64,000 bases of DNA from JBGPGW01 sp046349515. GTDB taxonomy: Bacteria; Pseudomonadota; Alphaproteobacteria; CADEGL01. The translations under genes were made by a program, and so were the position numbers. The notes under the pieces are model-generated. The model searched no databases. It had not been told where the DNA came from and saw only the letters and a program-made list of their open reading frames with translations. The stretch spans positions 62,001-126,000 of the forward strand of contig JAXMCE010000006.1 of NCBI GenBank assembly GCA_046349515.1, given 5' to 3'. Below are positions 17,404-26,185 of this stretch, in pieces (position 1 is the first letter of the stretch; each line of letters starts with the position of its first letter).

Positions 17404-18213
17404 CTATTTCTTCGGCAGGCGAGCCAGGTTTGCGGCCGCCGCCTTCGCCGCGGCCGATTTCGGCGCTGCGGCCTGGACCCGTTGCCAGTCGTCCTTGGCG
17501 CCGGCGGAATCGCCTTGATCGAAGCGGATGTTGCCTCGCTCGAGCAGCGCGTCGGCGTTGCTGGCATTGATGGCGATCACCCGCTCGACATCCGCACGCG
17601 CGAGATCGAGGCGACCGAGCCTCCGTTGCGTCGAGGCGCGGAGAAGCAGCACGTCGTCACGATCGGGCGCGGCCGCGAGGATCGTCGTGAAGTCGGCGGT
17701 CGCTTCCGCCAGCCGGCCGGCGCCCTCATGGAGAACGGCCCGGTCAAGGAGAAGATCGCCATCCCCCGGCCGCAACTCGAGTGCGCGATTGAGGACTAAG
17801 AGCGCGCGGTCGGCCTTGCCCGCCGCGCTCCAGGCCTGGGCGGCCTGGCCAAGCGCCTGCACGCGCAAATCCCGCCGTTGCGCCGGCACGAGGTCCGCGA
17901 GCGACTCGAGCCGCATCGCGGCGTCGTCATAGCGTTTCACACCCATCAATGCGATGGCGAGGCAATGGACGGCCGGCGCCCCGCCGCCATGCTGCTGCCA
18001 CAGCTCCGCGGTCTTCAAGCCTTGCTGGGGCTTGTCGCGCGCTTGGGTCATGCAGTCCGCATAGCGCTGTTCGTCCTTCGGCCCTGGCTGGGCCGGACCC
18101 GCGCCGAGCGCCCCTGGCGCCGTCATGACAGCAAGCACGAGAAGAAGGCATGCCGTCTTGCCGGTCTCGCGCGGCAGCCGATAGAGTCGCGGGGTAGCCC
18201 GTTCCTGAATCAT
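17404..18213 (-). CDS. Exported TPR-repeat protein
   Basis: A 269-residue protein with an N-terminal signal peptide (basic start, then TACLLLVLAVMTAPGALGAG). Tetratricopeptide helices fill about residues 60-255: ALMGVKRYDDAAMRLESLADL, GKADRALLVLNRALELRPGD, GRLAEATADFTTILAAAPDRD, GRLDLARADVERVIAINASN and QGDSAGAKDDWQRVQAAAP. Such proteins serve as periplasmic scaffolds; no partner is evident. It is divergent from the SDR gene at 18254 and convergent with the GST. Confidence 0.85.
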   Translation of the reverse strand: MIQERATPRLYRLPRETGKTACLLLVLAVMTAPGALGAGPAQPGPKDEQRYADCMTQARDKPQQGLKTAELWQQHGGGAPAVHCLAIALMGVKRYDDAAMRLESLADLVPAQRRDLRVQALGQAAQAWSAAGKADRALLVLNRALELRPGDGDLLLDRAVLHEGAGRLAEATADFTTILAAAPDRDDVLLLRASTQRRLGRLDLARADVERVIAINASNADALLERGNIRFDQGDSAGAKDDWQRVQAAAPKSAAAKAAAANLARLPKK

Positions 18214-18253
18214 CCGTGATCAGGTGCGCGGAGGGTTCGACCAGGGGAGCAGC

Positions 18254-19189
18254 ATGCCGATAAGTGGGCTGGAAATCCGGCCAGGGCGTCTTTTCTGCTT
18301 TGGCCTTGGCTATTCCGGCCTCGCGCTCGCGCGGTCACTTCTTGCCGAGGGATGGGCTGTCGGCGGCACGTGCCGGTCGGAGGCCAGCCGGCAGATTCTG
18401 GCGGCGTCGGGAATCCATGCGCTCCTCTTCGATCGCACACAGCCGCTTCTCGACCCTCAATCCCTTCTGGCGTCCGCCGACCACGTCCTCTCCACGGTGC
18501 CGCCCGACGAGCACGGCGATCCCGTCCTTTCGGAGCAGCGCGAGAGTCTTCGCAGTTTGCGCCATGTTCGTTGGGTTGGCTATCTCTCGACGACAGGTGT
18601 CTATGGCGATCGCGGCGGCGGATGGGTCGATGAGACGTCCGAGTGCCGACCGACGGAAGCGCGCAGCAAGCGCCGCCTCGAAGCCGAGAATGAATGGCTG
18701 GCGCTCGGGCGCGACGGCGGCTTTCCGGTCCACGTCTTTCGGCTCGCGGGAATCTATGGGCCTGGTCGAAATGCGCTCGAAACGGTCCGTTCCGGGCGCG
18801 CGCACCGTATCCAGAAGCCCGGGCAGGTGTTCTCCCGCATCCATGTCGACGACATCGTGCATGTGCTGAAGGCTTCGATGGCGAGGCCACGTCCCGGCGC
18901 CGTCTACAATGTCTGCGATGACTGCCCCGCCCCGCCCGAGGACGTCATTGCCTTTGCATGCTCGCTTCTTGGCGTCGAGCCGCCGCCACTCGTGCCGTTC
19001 GAAAAGGCGCGACTGAGCGAGATGGCGCGGAGCTTCTACAGCGACAACAAGCGGGTACGGAACGACCTGATCAAGCGCGAGCTCGGCGTCGCGCTGTCCG
19101 TTCCCGATTACAAAGTTGGATTGAGGCGCCTTCTTGCCGCCGAGCGTCCGCGCGAGCCGAGCGACAGTGGAACGCAAAGTCGCGTCTGA
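18254..19189 (+). CDS. SDR-family NAD(P)-dependent protein, YeeZ-like
   Basis: A 311-residue Rossmann protein beginning with FCFGLGYSGLALARSLL (GxGxxG nucleotide motif near residue 13). YLSTTGVYGDRGGGWVDE and FRLAGIYGPGRNALETV match the YeeZ group of epimerase-like proteins, and SRIHVDDIVHVL is the typical C-terminal substrate-domain entry. The YxxxK pair is not in the usual place (SKRRLEAENEW follows the TTGVYGD loop), as in YeeZ relatives of unknown substrate. AGGGGAGC precedes ATG 18254. It lies 32 bases before the Rieske oxygenase in the same direction. Confidence 0.85.
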   Translation: MPISGLEIRPGRLFCFGLGYSGLALARSLLAEGWAVGGTCRSEASRQILAASGIHALLFDRTQPLLDPQSLLASADHVLSTVPPDEHGDPVLSEQRESLRSLRHVRWVGYLSTTGVYGDRGGGWVDETSECRPTEARSKRRLEAENEWLALGRDGGFPVHVFRLAGIYGPGRNALETVRSGRAHRIQKPGQVFSRIHVDDIVHVLKASMARPRPGAVYNVCDDCPAPPEDVIAFACSLLGVEPPPLVPFEKARLSEMARSFYSDNKRVRNDLIKRELGVALSVPDYKVGLRRLLAAERPREPSDSGTQSRV

Positions 19190-19221
19190 TAGAATCGCGC
19201 CCTTGAGACAAGGCTGGATGG

Positions 19222-20400
19222 ATGACGCCTCCCATGGAAGGAACATCGTCTGCCCGCGGGACGCGCGAGCCAGAGGTGATGACGCTCCTCGAACGGCTCG
19301 GCGAGACGACGGACACGGATGTCACGGGCGCATTCGGCATGCCGCCCGGCGTCTACACGTCCCGCCGGTTTCACGAGGCCGAGCAGGCCGAAATCTTCCA
19401 AAAGGATTGGATCTGCGTGGGCCGGATCGACGATGTTCCCGCGCCCGGCGACTATCTTGTCTCTGATGTAGGCCCTGTCTCGGTCGTGACGCTGCGCGGG
19501 CGCGACGGCAATATCCGGACGCTTGCGAACACCTGTCTTCATCGCATGGCGCGCTTGCTGGATGGCCGGGGCAATTGCGGCGGACGGATCGTGTGTCCTT
19601 ATCACGCCTGGACCTACCGGGACGATGGCCGGCTCGCGGGCGCGCTTGAAATGGAGAAATCGGCGGGCTTCGATCTTGCCTCAGAGCGGCTCCGCGAGCT
19701 CAGGACCGAGATCTGGGGTGGATTCATCTTCACGACGATGAACGCCGCATTGGCGCCGGTGAAGGAACGGCTTCAGCCGATCGAATCGACCGTCGCCCGC
19801 TTTCGCATGGATGGCTATGGCAAGGTGCTCGATCTCGACCTCGCCCCCGAGGCCAACTGGAAGCTCATCCATGAGAATTTCATGGAGACCTATCACCTGT
19901 TCCAGGTGCATCGAACCTCTCTCGGCAAGCAGGAACCGCTCGGCGCGGCGACGGGCTTCGAGGCCAGCGACGCCTACAGCATTCAGCGCACGATCAAGTA
20001 CGACGACTCGCCCCGCGGCCTTGCCCATCCGGCCAACACCGTCCTCGAAGGCGAGTGGCGGCGCACCACGGTCGTGCTTTGCATCTTCCCGTCCCTGCTC
20101 CTGATCCTGTGCCCGGACCATCTTTGGTATTTCCTCACTCATCCTGCTTCTGTCGACCGGACACGCATCCGGTTCGGCCTGTCCTATGCGCCCGAGGTCT
20201 TGGCCGAGAGGGGGCGGGACGCGCTGGCTGGGGCATGGAGGCCCTACTACGAAAACCTCAATGCCGAGGACAAGGCCATCGTCGAAAGCGTTCAGCGCGC
20301 GGCCGCCTCGCCGCTCGCGCAAGCCGGGCGGCTGTCCCACCTCGAACGCTACACCGTCGATTTGGCCCGCTACCTGCTCGCCCGGCTCAACCCGCGCTGA
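19222..20400 (+). CDS. Rieske non-heme iron oxygenase, alpha subunit type
   Basis: A 392-residue oxygenase component. The Rieske 2Fe-2S centre is Cys105, His107, Cys125, His128 (CLHR ... CPYHAWTY). The catalytic domain has the iron-binding pattern HENFMETYHLFQVH with His225 and His230, and bridging acid Glu218/Glu222 in place of the usual Asp. This resembles ring-hydroxylating and quaternary-amine (carnitine/choline-type) oxygenases. No reductase, ferredoxin or small subunit lies beside it, so electrons must come from elsewhere. Its last 14 bases overlap the convergent hydrolase. The substrate is unknown. Confidence 0.9.
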   Translation: MTPPMEGTSSARGTREPEVMTLLERLGETTDTDVTGAFGMPPGVYTSRRFHEAEQAEIFQKDWICVGRIDDVPAPGDYLVSDVGPVSVVTLRGRDGNIRTLANTCLHRMARLLDGRGNCGGRIVCPYHAWTYRDDGRLAGALEMEKSAGFDLASERLRELRTEIWGGFIFTTMNAALAPVKERLQPIESTVARFRMDGYGKVLDLDLAPEANWKLIHENFMETYHLFQVHRTSLGKQEPLGAATGFEASDAYSIQRTIKYDDSPRGLAHPANTVLEGEWRRTTVVLCIFPSLLLILCPDHLWYFLTHPASVDRTRIRFGLSYAPEVLAERGRDALAGAWRPYYENLNAEDKAIVESVQRAAASPLAQAGRLSHLERYTVDLARYLLARLNPR

Positions 20401-21148
20401 GGCGGGCCGAAAGGGCATCCAGGACGGCGCACAGCCGCTCGAGGTCCTCGGGCCTCGATAGCCGATGGTCGCCCTCCTTGACGAGAATCGTCTCGACATC
20501 GGCCGAGGTCAGGGCCGCGCTGAGGCGCATCGAGGTCTTCCAAGGGACGTCTGGATCCTTCATGCCATGGAGCAGGCGAACCGGGCAGTCGAGCGCTAAG
20601 GGCCGATCCAGGAGCAATCGTGTTCGCCCGTCCTCGATGAGCGCTTTGGTGATCGCATAGGGCGTCGGACTGTATTGGGATGGCGCGCGGTAGACTCCTT
20701 CTTGCTCGATCTGGCGGCGGATATCGGGCGAGAACCCCTCCCACATGGGCACGACGAAGTCGGGCGCGGCCGCGATCCCGATGAGGCCGGCGACGCGCCG
20801 GGGCCGGGCCAAGGCCACGAGGAGCATGATCCAGCCGCCCATGCTCGAGCCGATGAGAATCTGCGGACCTTCCGTCAGCCGGTCGAGGGCTTCAATCGCG
20901 TCGGCCGCCCAAAGGCCGATCGTCCCGTCTTCGAAACGGCCCGAGGACTGGCCGTGCCCCTGGTAGTCGAAGCGAAGGAAAGCGCGCCCCTGGCCTCTGC
21001 AGTGGGCCTCGAGCGTCGTCGCCTTCGTCCCTGTCATGTCCGACATGAAGCCGCCCAGGAACACGACGCCTGGATTTCGGCCCTCCGTGCGGTGATAGGC
21101 GATTGTGGCGCCTGTGTTTCGTGTTAAGATTCCGGGCGATTCGCTCAT
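20387..21148 (-). CDS. Alpha/beta hydrolase
   Basis: A 253-residue serine hydrolase of the ABHD10/YqiA-like type. The nucleophile elbow is GSSMGG with Ser102; the acid is in HGMKDPDVPW and the histidine in KEGDHRLSRPED. GGFMSDMTGTKA and RFDYQGHGQSSG are family blocks (oxyanion region). ATG 21148 is used; its codon overlaps, on the opposite strand, the ATG of the glycosyltransferase at 21147. The 3' end overlaps the Rieske gene by 14 bases. Substrate unknown; thioester or ester hydrolysis is likely. Confidence 0.88.
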   Translation of the reverse strand: MSESPGILTRNTGATIAYHRTEGRNPGVVFLGGFMSDMTGTKATTLEAHCRGQGRAFLRFDYQGHGQSSGRFEDGTIGLWAADAIEALDRLTEGPQILIGSSMGGWIMLLVALARPRRVAGLIGIAAAPDFVVPMWEGFSPDIRRQIEQEGVYRAPSQYSPTPYAITKALIEDGRTRLLLDRPLALDCPVRLLHGMKDPDVPWKTSMRLSAALTSADVETILVKEGDHRLSRPEDLERLCAVLDALSARLSAG

Positions 21149-22373
21149 GCCATTCAACAATAGCAAAGTCTCGACCGAACGCGTCGAACCACATTTGAGC
21201 AGCGAGGCGAAGCGCGGTCATCCCGTCGTGCTTCAAGTGCTCCCCTCGCTCGAGACAGGCGGCGCGGAGCGTGGAGCCGTCGACGTGGCCTGTGCGCTCG
21301 TGGCGGCCGGCGGGACGGCCATCGTCGTGTCGTCCGGCGGGCGCATGGTGCGCGAGCTCGAGAGAGGCGGCGCCAAGCACATCACGCTCCCCGTCGACAG
21401 CAAGAGCCCTCTCGTCATGCGCGCCAATGTCCGGCGCCTGCGCAAGATCATCCTCGAACATGGTGTCGACATCGTTCATGCGCGTAGCCGGGCACCGGCC
21501 TGGTCGGCGGCGCGCGCGGCCAAGCAGACGGGGCGACGGTTCGTCACGACGGTGCACGGGCCCTATTCGGGCGGCTGGTTGAAGCGCCGCTACAATGCCG
21601 TGATGGGAAAGGGCGATCGGGTCATCGCGATCTCGAACTTCGTGGCCGATTACGTGAAATGGACCTTCAACCTCGGCCCGCCCCGCGTGAAAATCATCCA
21701 CCGTGGCGTCGATTTGCACCTGTTCGATCCCGCGCGGGTCGATGCGCCGCGGATCATCAACCTTGCCCGCGACTGGCGCCTGCCGGACGACGTGCCCATC
21801 ATCCTGCTGCCGGGGCGCCTCACCCGCTGGAAAGGCCAGCGCGTCTTCATCGATGCCGTCGCCATGCTCGGTCGGACCGATCTTTGCTGCGTGATCGTCG
21901 GGTCGGATCAGGGACGGACACATTATCGGCAGGAGCTGGAGGAACACATCGCCCGCCGCGGCGTCGAAGCGGTCGTGCGGATCGTGCCGGACTGCCGTGA
22001 CATGCCGGCGGCCTACATGCTCTCGGATGTCGTCGTCTCGGCTTCGACGGATCCTGAAGCCTTTGGGCGCGTCATCGCGGAGGCGCAGGCCATGGGCCGG
22101 CCCGTCATCGCGACCAACCATGGTGCGGCGCCCGAGATCGTCGTGGCGGGCTCAACGGGCTGGTTGGTCGAGCCTGGAAGCGCGCGCGCCCTCGCCGAAG
22201 CCCTACAGGACGCCATTTCCCTGACGCGCGAGCAGCGCGACGAGATCGCCCACGCCGCCATGGCGCGCGTTCGGGAGCACTTCACCAAGGACAGGATGTG
22301 CGCTGAGACGATCGCGCTCTACCGGGACCTACTCGCGGAGGAGGGGCGCACCGAGGCGGCGACAGACGCTTGA
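21147..22373 (+). CDS. Glycosyltransferase family 4 protein
   Basis: A 408-residue GT-B retaining glycosyltransferase. The N-terminal half begins VLQVLPSLETGGAERGAVDVA; the C-terminal half has LLPGRLTRWKGQRVFIDAVA, the donor-binding block SDVVVSASTDPEAFGRVIAEAQAMGRPVIA split here as SASTDPEAFGRVIAEAQ with the EX7E motif, and GTGWLV-type ending STGWLVEPG. It overlaps the following heptosyltransferase by 4 bases (TTGA), and together they probably build LPS core or another surface glycan. ATG 21147 has a poor ribosome site; an in-frame GTG upstream is possible. Confidence 0.9.
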   Translation: MPFNNSKVSTERVEPHLSSEAKRGHPVVLQVLPSLETGGAERGAVDVACALVAAGGTAIVVSSGGRMVRELERGGAKHITLPVDSKSPLVMRANVRRLRKIILEHGVDIVHARSRAPAWSAARAAKQTGRRFVTTVHGPYSGGWLKRRYNAVMGKGDRVIAISNFVADYVKWTFNLGPPRVKIIHRGVDLHLFDPARVDAPRIINLARDWRLPDDVPIILLPGRLTRWKGQRVFIDAVAMLGRTDLCCVIVGSDQGRTHYRQELEEHIARRGVEAVVRIVPDCRDMPAAYMLSDVVVSASTDPEAFGRVIAEAQAMGRPVIATNHGAAPEIVVAGSTGWLVEPGSARALAEALQDAISLTREQRDEIAHAAMARVREHFTKDRMCAETIALYRDLLAEEGRTEAATDA

Positions 22374-23371
22374 CGGGCAGCGTCACGCGTCCGGCCGAGG
22401 GCCCGGCATCGTCGACCGATCGTAGGACAGAGCTGCGTCGCATCCTTGTCATCAAGCTCGGGGCGCTCGGCGATGTCGTTCAGGCGACCGGCCCCTTCGC
22501 CGCCATCAGGCGGCATCATGCGGGCGCGCATATCACGCTCCTCACGACGAAGCCGTTCGCTGATTTTCTCCGGGAGAGCGGCTATTTCGATGAGGTCTGG
22601 GTGGACCCAAGACGGCCGCTCTGGGATCTCGGCGCTCTTTCTGGCCTCCGCCGCCGCATGAGGGCCGCGCATTTTGATCGCGTCTATGACCTTCAGACCT
22701 CGGGCCGCTCGAGTTTCTATTTCCGCCTCATCGGCCCCGGCGTGAGGCCTGAATGGTCGGGCATCGCGCAGGGCTGCTCCCACCCTCACCGCAATCCCGG
22801 ACGCGATGCGATGCATACGATCGAGCGGCAGGCCGAGCAATTGGCCGACGCCGGGATCGCGTCGACACCGCTGCCTGACGTCTCGTGGGTGCATACCGAA
22901 TCGCATCGGTCGGATATGGCGCGACCCTACGTCCTCTTCGTGCCCGGCGGGTCCCTCCATCGGCCCGAGAAACGCTGGCCCGCCGAGCGCTACGCCGAAC
23001 TGGCGCGGCGCCTCTCCGAAAGAGGAATGGAAACCGTCCTCCTCGGCACGGCGAACGAAGGGCCCGTCATGGAGCGAATCCGGCGATGCGCACCCGCCGT
23101 CCATGACCTCACGGGCCGGACTTCCTTCGCCGATATCGTCGGCCTGGCACGCGATGCGGCCGGGGCCGTCGGCAATGACACCGGACCCATGCACCTCATC
23201 GCAGCGGCCGGTTGTCCTTCGACGGTCCTCTTCTCGAACGCGTCCGACCCTGGTCTCTGCGCGCCCCGCGCTGCCAAAAGTGCGCAGCCCGTCACGATCC
23301 TTCGCCGCCCTTCGCTCGCCGATCTCGGCGTGGACGAGGTCGACGCGGCGCTGCAACTCCGCGATCCGTGA
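22370..23371 (+). CDS. Glycosyltransferase family 9 (heptosyltransferase-like)
   Basis: A 333-residue GT-B enzyme of the ADP-heptose:LPS heptosyltransferase family. The acceptor-side motif KLGALGDVVQATG carries the catalytic Asp; the donor site is VLFVPGGSLHRPEKRWP and GNDTGPMHLIAAAGCPSTVLF. Which core position it modifies cannot be told. TTG 22370 overlaps the upstream stop, giving a coupled pair with the GT4 gene. About 70 bases separate its stop from a possible thrS promoter. Confidence 0.9.
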   Translation: MTGSVTRPAEGPASSTDRRTELRRILVIKLGALGDVVQATGPFAAIRRHHAGAHITLLTTKPFADFLRESGYFDEVWVDPRRPLWDLGALSGLRRRMRAAHFDRVYDLQTSGRSSFYFRLIGPGVRPEWSGIAQGCSHPHRNPGRDAMHTIERQAEQLADAGIASTPLPDVSWVHTESHRSDMARPYVLFVPGGSLHRPEKRWPAERYAELARRLSERGMETVLLGTANEGPVMERIRRCAPAVHDLTGRTSFADIVGLARDAAGAVGNDTGPMHLIAAAGCPSTVLFSNASDPGLCAPRAAKSAQPVTILRRPSLADLGVDEVDAALQLRDP

Positions 23372-23402
23372 CGCACGGGGCGATCCGAGCTCGCGTGCAG
23401 CC

Positions 23403-23430
23403 TTGACAGGCACGACGGCCGCCCTAAAGT
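23403..23430 (+). promoter_or_regulatory. Sigma-70 type promoter candidate before thrS
   Basis: TTGACA at 23403-23408 and TAAAGT at 23425-23430 are 16 bases apart in the gap before thrS (start 23479). The -35 is a perfect match; the -10 matches four of six positions. Confidence 0.45.
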
Positions 23431-23478
23431 CCGCGGCTTCGACCTAAAGCGTTGGCCTGATGAGAGAAATGGACCCTC

Positions 23479-25395
23479 ATGGTCGCCATTACCCTGCCTG
23501 ATGGAAGCGTACGCCGGTATGACAGCCCGGTGAGCGGCCTCAAACTCGCGGCCGACATCGGCCCCGGCCTTGCCCGCGCGGCCCTCGTCATGCGCATCGA
23601 CGGAGCGCTTCTCGACCTCTCCCGTACCATCGAGACGGACGCGAAGGTCGAGATCGTCACGGCCAAGGATCAGGCGGCCCTCGAAATACTCCGGCACGAT
23701 TGCGCCCATGTCCTCGCCGAGGCGGCGAAGGAACTCTATGACGACATCCAGGTCACGATCGGGCCTGCGATCGATGACGGGTTCTACTACGACTTCGCGC
23801 GGGCAACGCCATTCACGCCGGACGATCTCGCGCGCCTCGAAGAGCGCATGCGCGAAATCGTCGATCGCGACGAGCCGATCACGCGCGAAGTCTGGGAACG
23901 GCGCCAAGCCATCGACTACTTCAAGGGCATCGGCGAGCACTACAAGGCGCAGATCATCGAGGACCTGCCGGCCGACGAGGTCATCACCATCTACAAGCAG
24001 GGAAAATTTGTCGATCTCTGCCTCGGGCCGCATTTGCCGTCGACAGGCCGCCTCGGCAAGGCCTTCAAGCTCATGAAACTTGCGGGCGCCTATTGGCGTG
24101 GCGATTCCCGGAACGAGATGCTTCAGCGCGTCTACGGCACGTGCTGGGCGACGGAGGCGCAGCTCAAGGACCATCTCCACCGGCTCGAAGAGGCCGAGCG
24201 GCGCGACCATCGCCGGATCGGCCGCGAGATGGCGCTTTTCCATCTCCAGGAGGAGGCGGCCGGCAGCGTGTTCTGGCATCCCAAGGGTTGGACGCTTTAC
24301 CGGACGGTCGAGGCCTACATGCGCCGCCGCCTCGATGCCGGCGGCTACATCGAGGTCAAAACGCCCCAGCTCGTCGACCGCGCGCTGTGGGAGGCGTCGG
24401 GGCATTGGGAGAAGTTCCGGCAGAACATGTTCACGACGAACACGGAGGACGAGCACATCCTCGCGCTGAAGCCGATGAACTGCCCCTGCCACGTGCAGAT
24501 CTTCCGCCAGGGCATCCGCAGCTATCGCGACCTGCCGCTCCGCATGGCCGAGTTCGGCTCGTGCCACAGGAACGAGCCGTCGGGCGCGCTCCACGGCATC
24601 ATGCGGGTCCGCGCATTCACGCAGGACGATGCGCACATCTTCTGCACGGAAGAGCAGATCACGGCGGAGACGAAGCGGTTCTGCGATCTTCTCTACAGCA
24701 TCTATGCCGACTTCGGATTCACGGATGTCATCGTCAAGTTCTCCGACCGGCCCGATGTGCGCGCCGGCACGGACGAGATCTGGAACAAGGCCGAGGAATC
24801 GCTCAAGGCGGCAATCACGGCGGCCGGGCGCGATTTCGTCCTCAACCCCGGCGAAGGCGCTTTCTACGGCCCCAAGCTCGAATTCGTGCTTCGCGACGCG
24901 ATCGGGCGCGAATGGCAGTGCGGCACGCTCCAGGTCGATTTCGTCCTGCCGGAACGCTTGAACGCCTCCTACGTCGCCGAAGACGGGGCCAAGCACCGGC
25001 CGGTCATGCTGCATCGCGCCATCATCGGATCCTTCGAGCGGTTCATCGGTATCCTCATCGAGCATTATGCGGGCGCCATGCCATTCTGGCTGGCCCCGGT
25101 TCAAGGGGTTGTGGCCACCATCACCAATGATGCGGATGCCTATGCGCGGGAGGTCGTCCGGGCCCTGGGGGCGGCCGGGCTCCGCGTCGATCTCGATCTC
25201 CGGAACGAGAAGATCAGCTACAAGGTCCGGGAGCATTCGCTGGCCAAAGTCCCGGTCATCCTGGCCGTGGGCAAGAAGGAGGTCGAGCAGCGGACGGTCG
25301 CCATCCGGCGCCTGGGCTCGAACGCACAAGAACTCCTTGCACTTGATGAGGCAGTTACTACACTCCAGGCGGCGGGGGTTCCACCAGGACACTGA
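23479..25395 (+). CDS. thrS: Threonyl-tRNA synthetase
   Basis: A 638-residue class II synthetase. An N-terminal TGS domain (about 1-62), then the editing domain with HDCAHVLAEA (HxxxH zinc-like motif), the catalytic core with NCPCHVQIF and FGSCHRNEPSGALHG, and the C-terminal anticodon-binding domain (APVQGVVATI, DLDLRNEKISYKVREH). Length and order are normal. ATG 23479 is preceded by a weak GAGAAATGG region. It opens the translation-gene run thrS-infC-rpmI-rplT-pheS-pheT, the same order as in E. coli. Confidence 0.98.
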   Translation: MVAITLPDGSVRRYDSPVSGLKLAADIGPGLARAALVMRIDGALLDLSRTIETDAKVEIVTAKDQAALEILRHDCAHVLAEAAKELYDDIQVTIGPAIDDGFYYDFARATPFTPDDLARLEERMREIVDRDEPITREVWERRQAIDYFKGIGEHYKAQIIEDLPADEVITIYKQGKFVDLCLGPHLPSTGRLGKAFKLMKLAGAYWRGDSRNEMLQRVYGTCWATEAQLKDHLHRLEEAERRDHRRIGREMALFHLQEEAAGSVFWHPKGWTLYRTVEAYMRRRLDAGGYIEVKTPQLVDRALWEASGHWEKFRQNMFTTNTEDEHILALKPMNCPCHVQIFRQGIRSYRDLPLRMAEFGSCHRNEPSGALHGIMRVRAFTQDDAHIFCTEEQITAETKRFCDLLYSIYADFGFTDVIVKFSDRPDVRAGTDEIWNKAEESLKAAITAAGRDFVLNPGEGAFYGPKLEFVLRDAIGREWQCGTLQVDFVLPERLNASYVAEDGAKHRPVMLHRAIIGSFERFIGILIEHYAGAMPFWLAPVQGVVATITNDADAYAREVVRALGAAGLRVDLDLRNEKISYKVREHSLAKVPVILAVGKKEVEQRTVAIRRLGSNAQELLALDEAVTTLQAAGVPPGH

Positions 25396-25478
25396 GTCGA
25401 TCGACGTGCCCAGGGCGTCGGGGGCCCTAGCCGCGCCACGGCGCCGCGTTCGCGCCGCGAAATTGGGGAGAAGGCCGA

Positions 25479-26018
25479 ATAGCACGACCACCGTTCCAAC
25501 AACCCGCGCCGGTCCGCGACGGACCGCGCGTCAACCAGGAGATCACAAACCCAACCGTCCGGCTCGTCGATGAGACCGGTGAAAATGTGGGGCTCGTACC
25601 GCGCGACGATGCGTTGCGCCGGGCCGAGGCAGCAGGCCTCGACCTCGTGGAAGTCGCGGGCCAGGCGGACCCGCCCGTCTGCAAGATCCTCGATTACGGC
25701 AAGTACAAATACGAAGCCCAGAAGAAGAAGGCCGAGGCGCGCAAGCGCCAGAAGGTCATCGAGGTCAAAGAAATCAAGCTGCGTCCCGGCATCGACGATC
25801 ACGACTACGACGTGAAGATGCGCAGCATGCAGAAGTTCCTGAAGGAGGGCGACAAGGTGAAGGTCACCTTGCGCTTCCGCGGCCGTGAGATGCTGCACAC
25901 GGAGCTTGGCATGAAGGTGCTCGATCGGGTGCGCGTCGACCTCGAGACGTTGGCCAAGGTCGAGCAATCGCCGCGCATCGAGGGGCGGCAGATGACCATG
26001 GTCATTTCGCCCAAATAG
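25479..26018 (+). CDS. infC: Translation initiation factor IF-3 (probable AUA start)
   Basis: A 179-residue IF-3 that prevents subunit joining and checks the initiator codon. The conserved N-terminal domain (RDGPRVNQEITNPTVRLVD and GENVGLVPRDDALRRA) can only be read if translation begins before GTG 25587. In that frame the nearest upstream stop is a TAG about 50 bases before 25479, and no ATG, GTG or TTG lies between it and 25587. ATA 25479 is preceded at the right distance by GGGGAGAAGG (25465-25474) and would give MARPPFQQPAPVRDG. The C-terminal domain (KEIKLRPGIDDHDYDVKM) is intact. Non-AUG starts are typical of infC because IF-3 represses them. Confidence 0.93.
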   Translation: MARPPFQQPAPVRDGPRVNQEITNPTVRLVDETGENVGLVPRDDALRRAEAAGLDLVEVAGQADPPVCKILDYGKYKYEAQKKKAEARKRQKVIEVKEIKLRPGIDDHDYDVKMRSMQKFLKEGDKVKVTLRFRGREMLHTELGMKVLDRVRVDLETLAKVEQSPRIEGRQMTMVISPK

Positions 26019-26185
26019 AGGGACTGAGGCGTCGAACCGAGGGCTGGACCCGCTCACGGGCCCATCCCTTGCGCCGCGGCGGTTCCATCGGTATAACCCG
26101 CACCTCATCCGAGCGGCGCGGCGAAAAGGGCATGCCCACCCGCTCAGAAGCGTTTAAAATCAATCCCTTAACAAGGATACGCAAA
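26019..26185 (+). promoter_or_regulatory. infC-rpmI leader, possible L20 autoregulation region
   Basis: The 167-base gap contains CCCG-CTCA-CGGG within a longer imperfect GGGCTGGA/CCCATCCC pairing near 26041-26070, then an A/T-richer stretch (CGTTTAAAATCAATCCC) just before rpmI. In E. coli and Bacillus this leader binds ribosomal protein L20 or acts as an attenuator. No direct match to the L20 site was established here. Confidence 0.3.

Noticed and set aside
22990..25491. 833-codon open frame antisense to the heptosyltransferase and thrS
   Set aside because: Sequence has the Asp/Arg/Leu-rich look of a reverse-strand shadow and no recognisable domain; thrS is certain.
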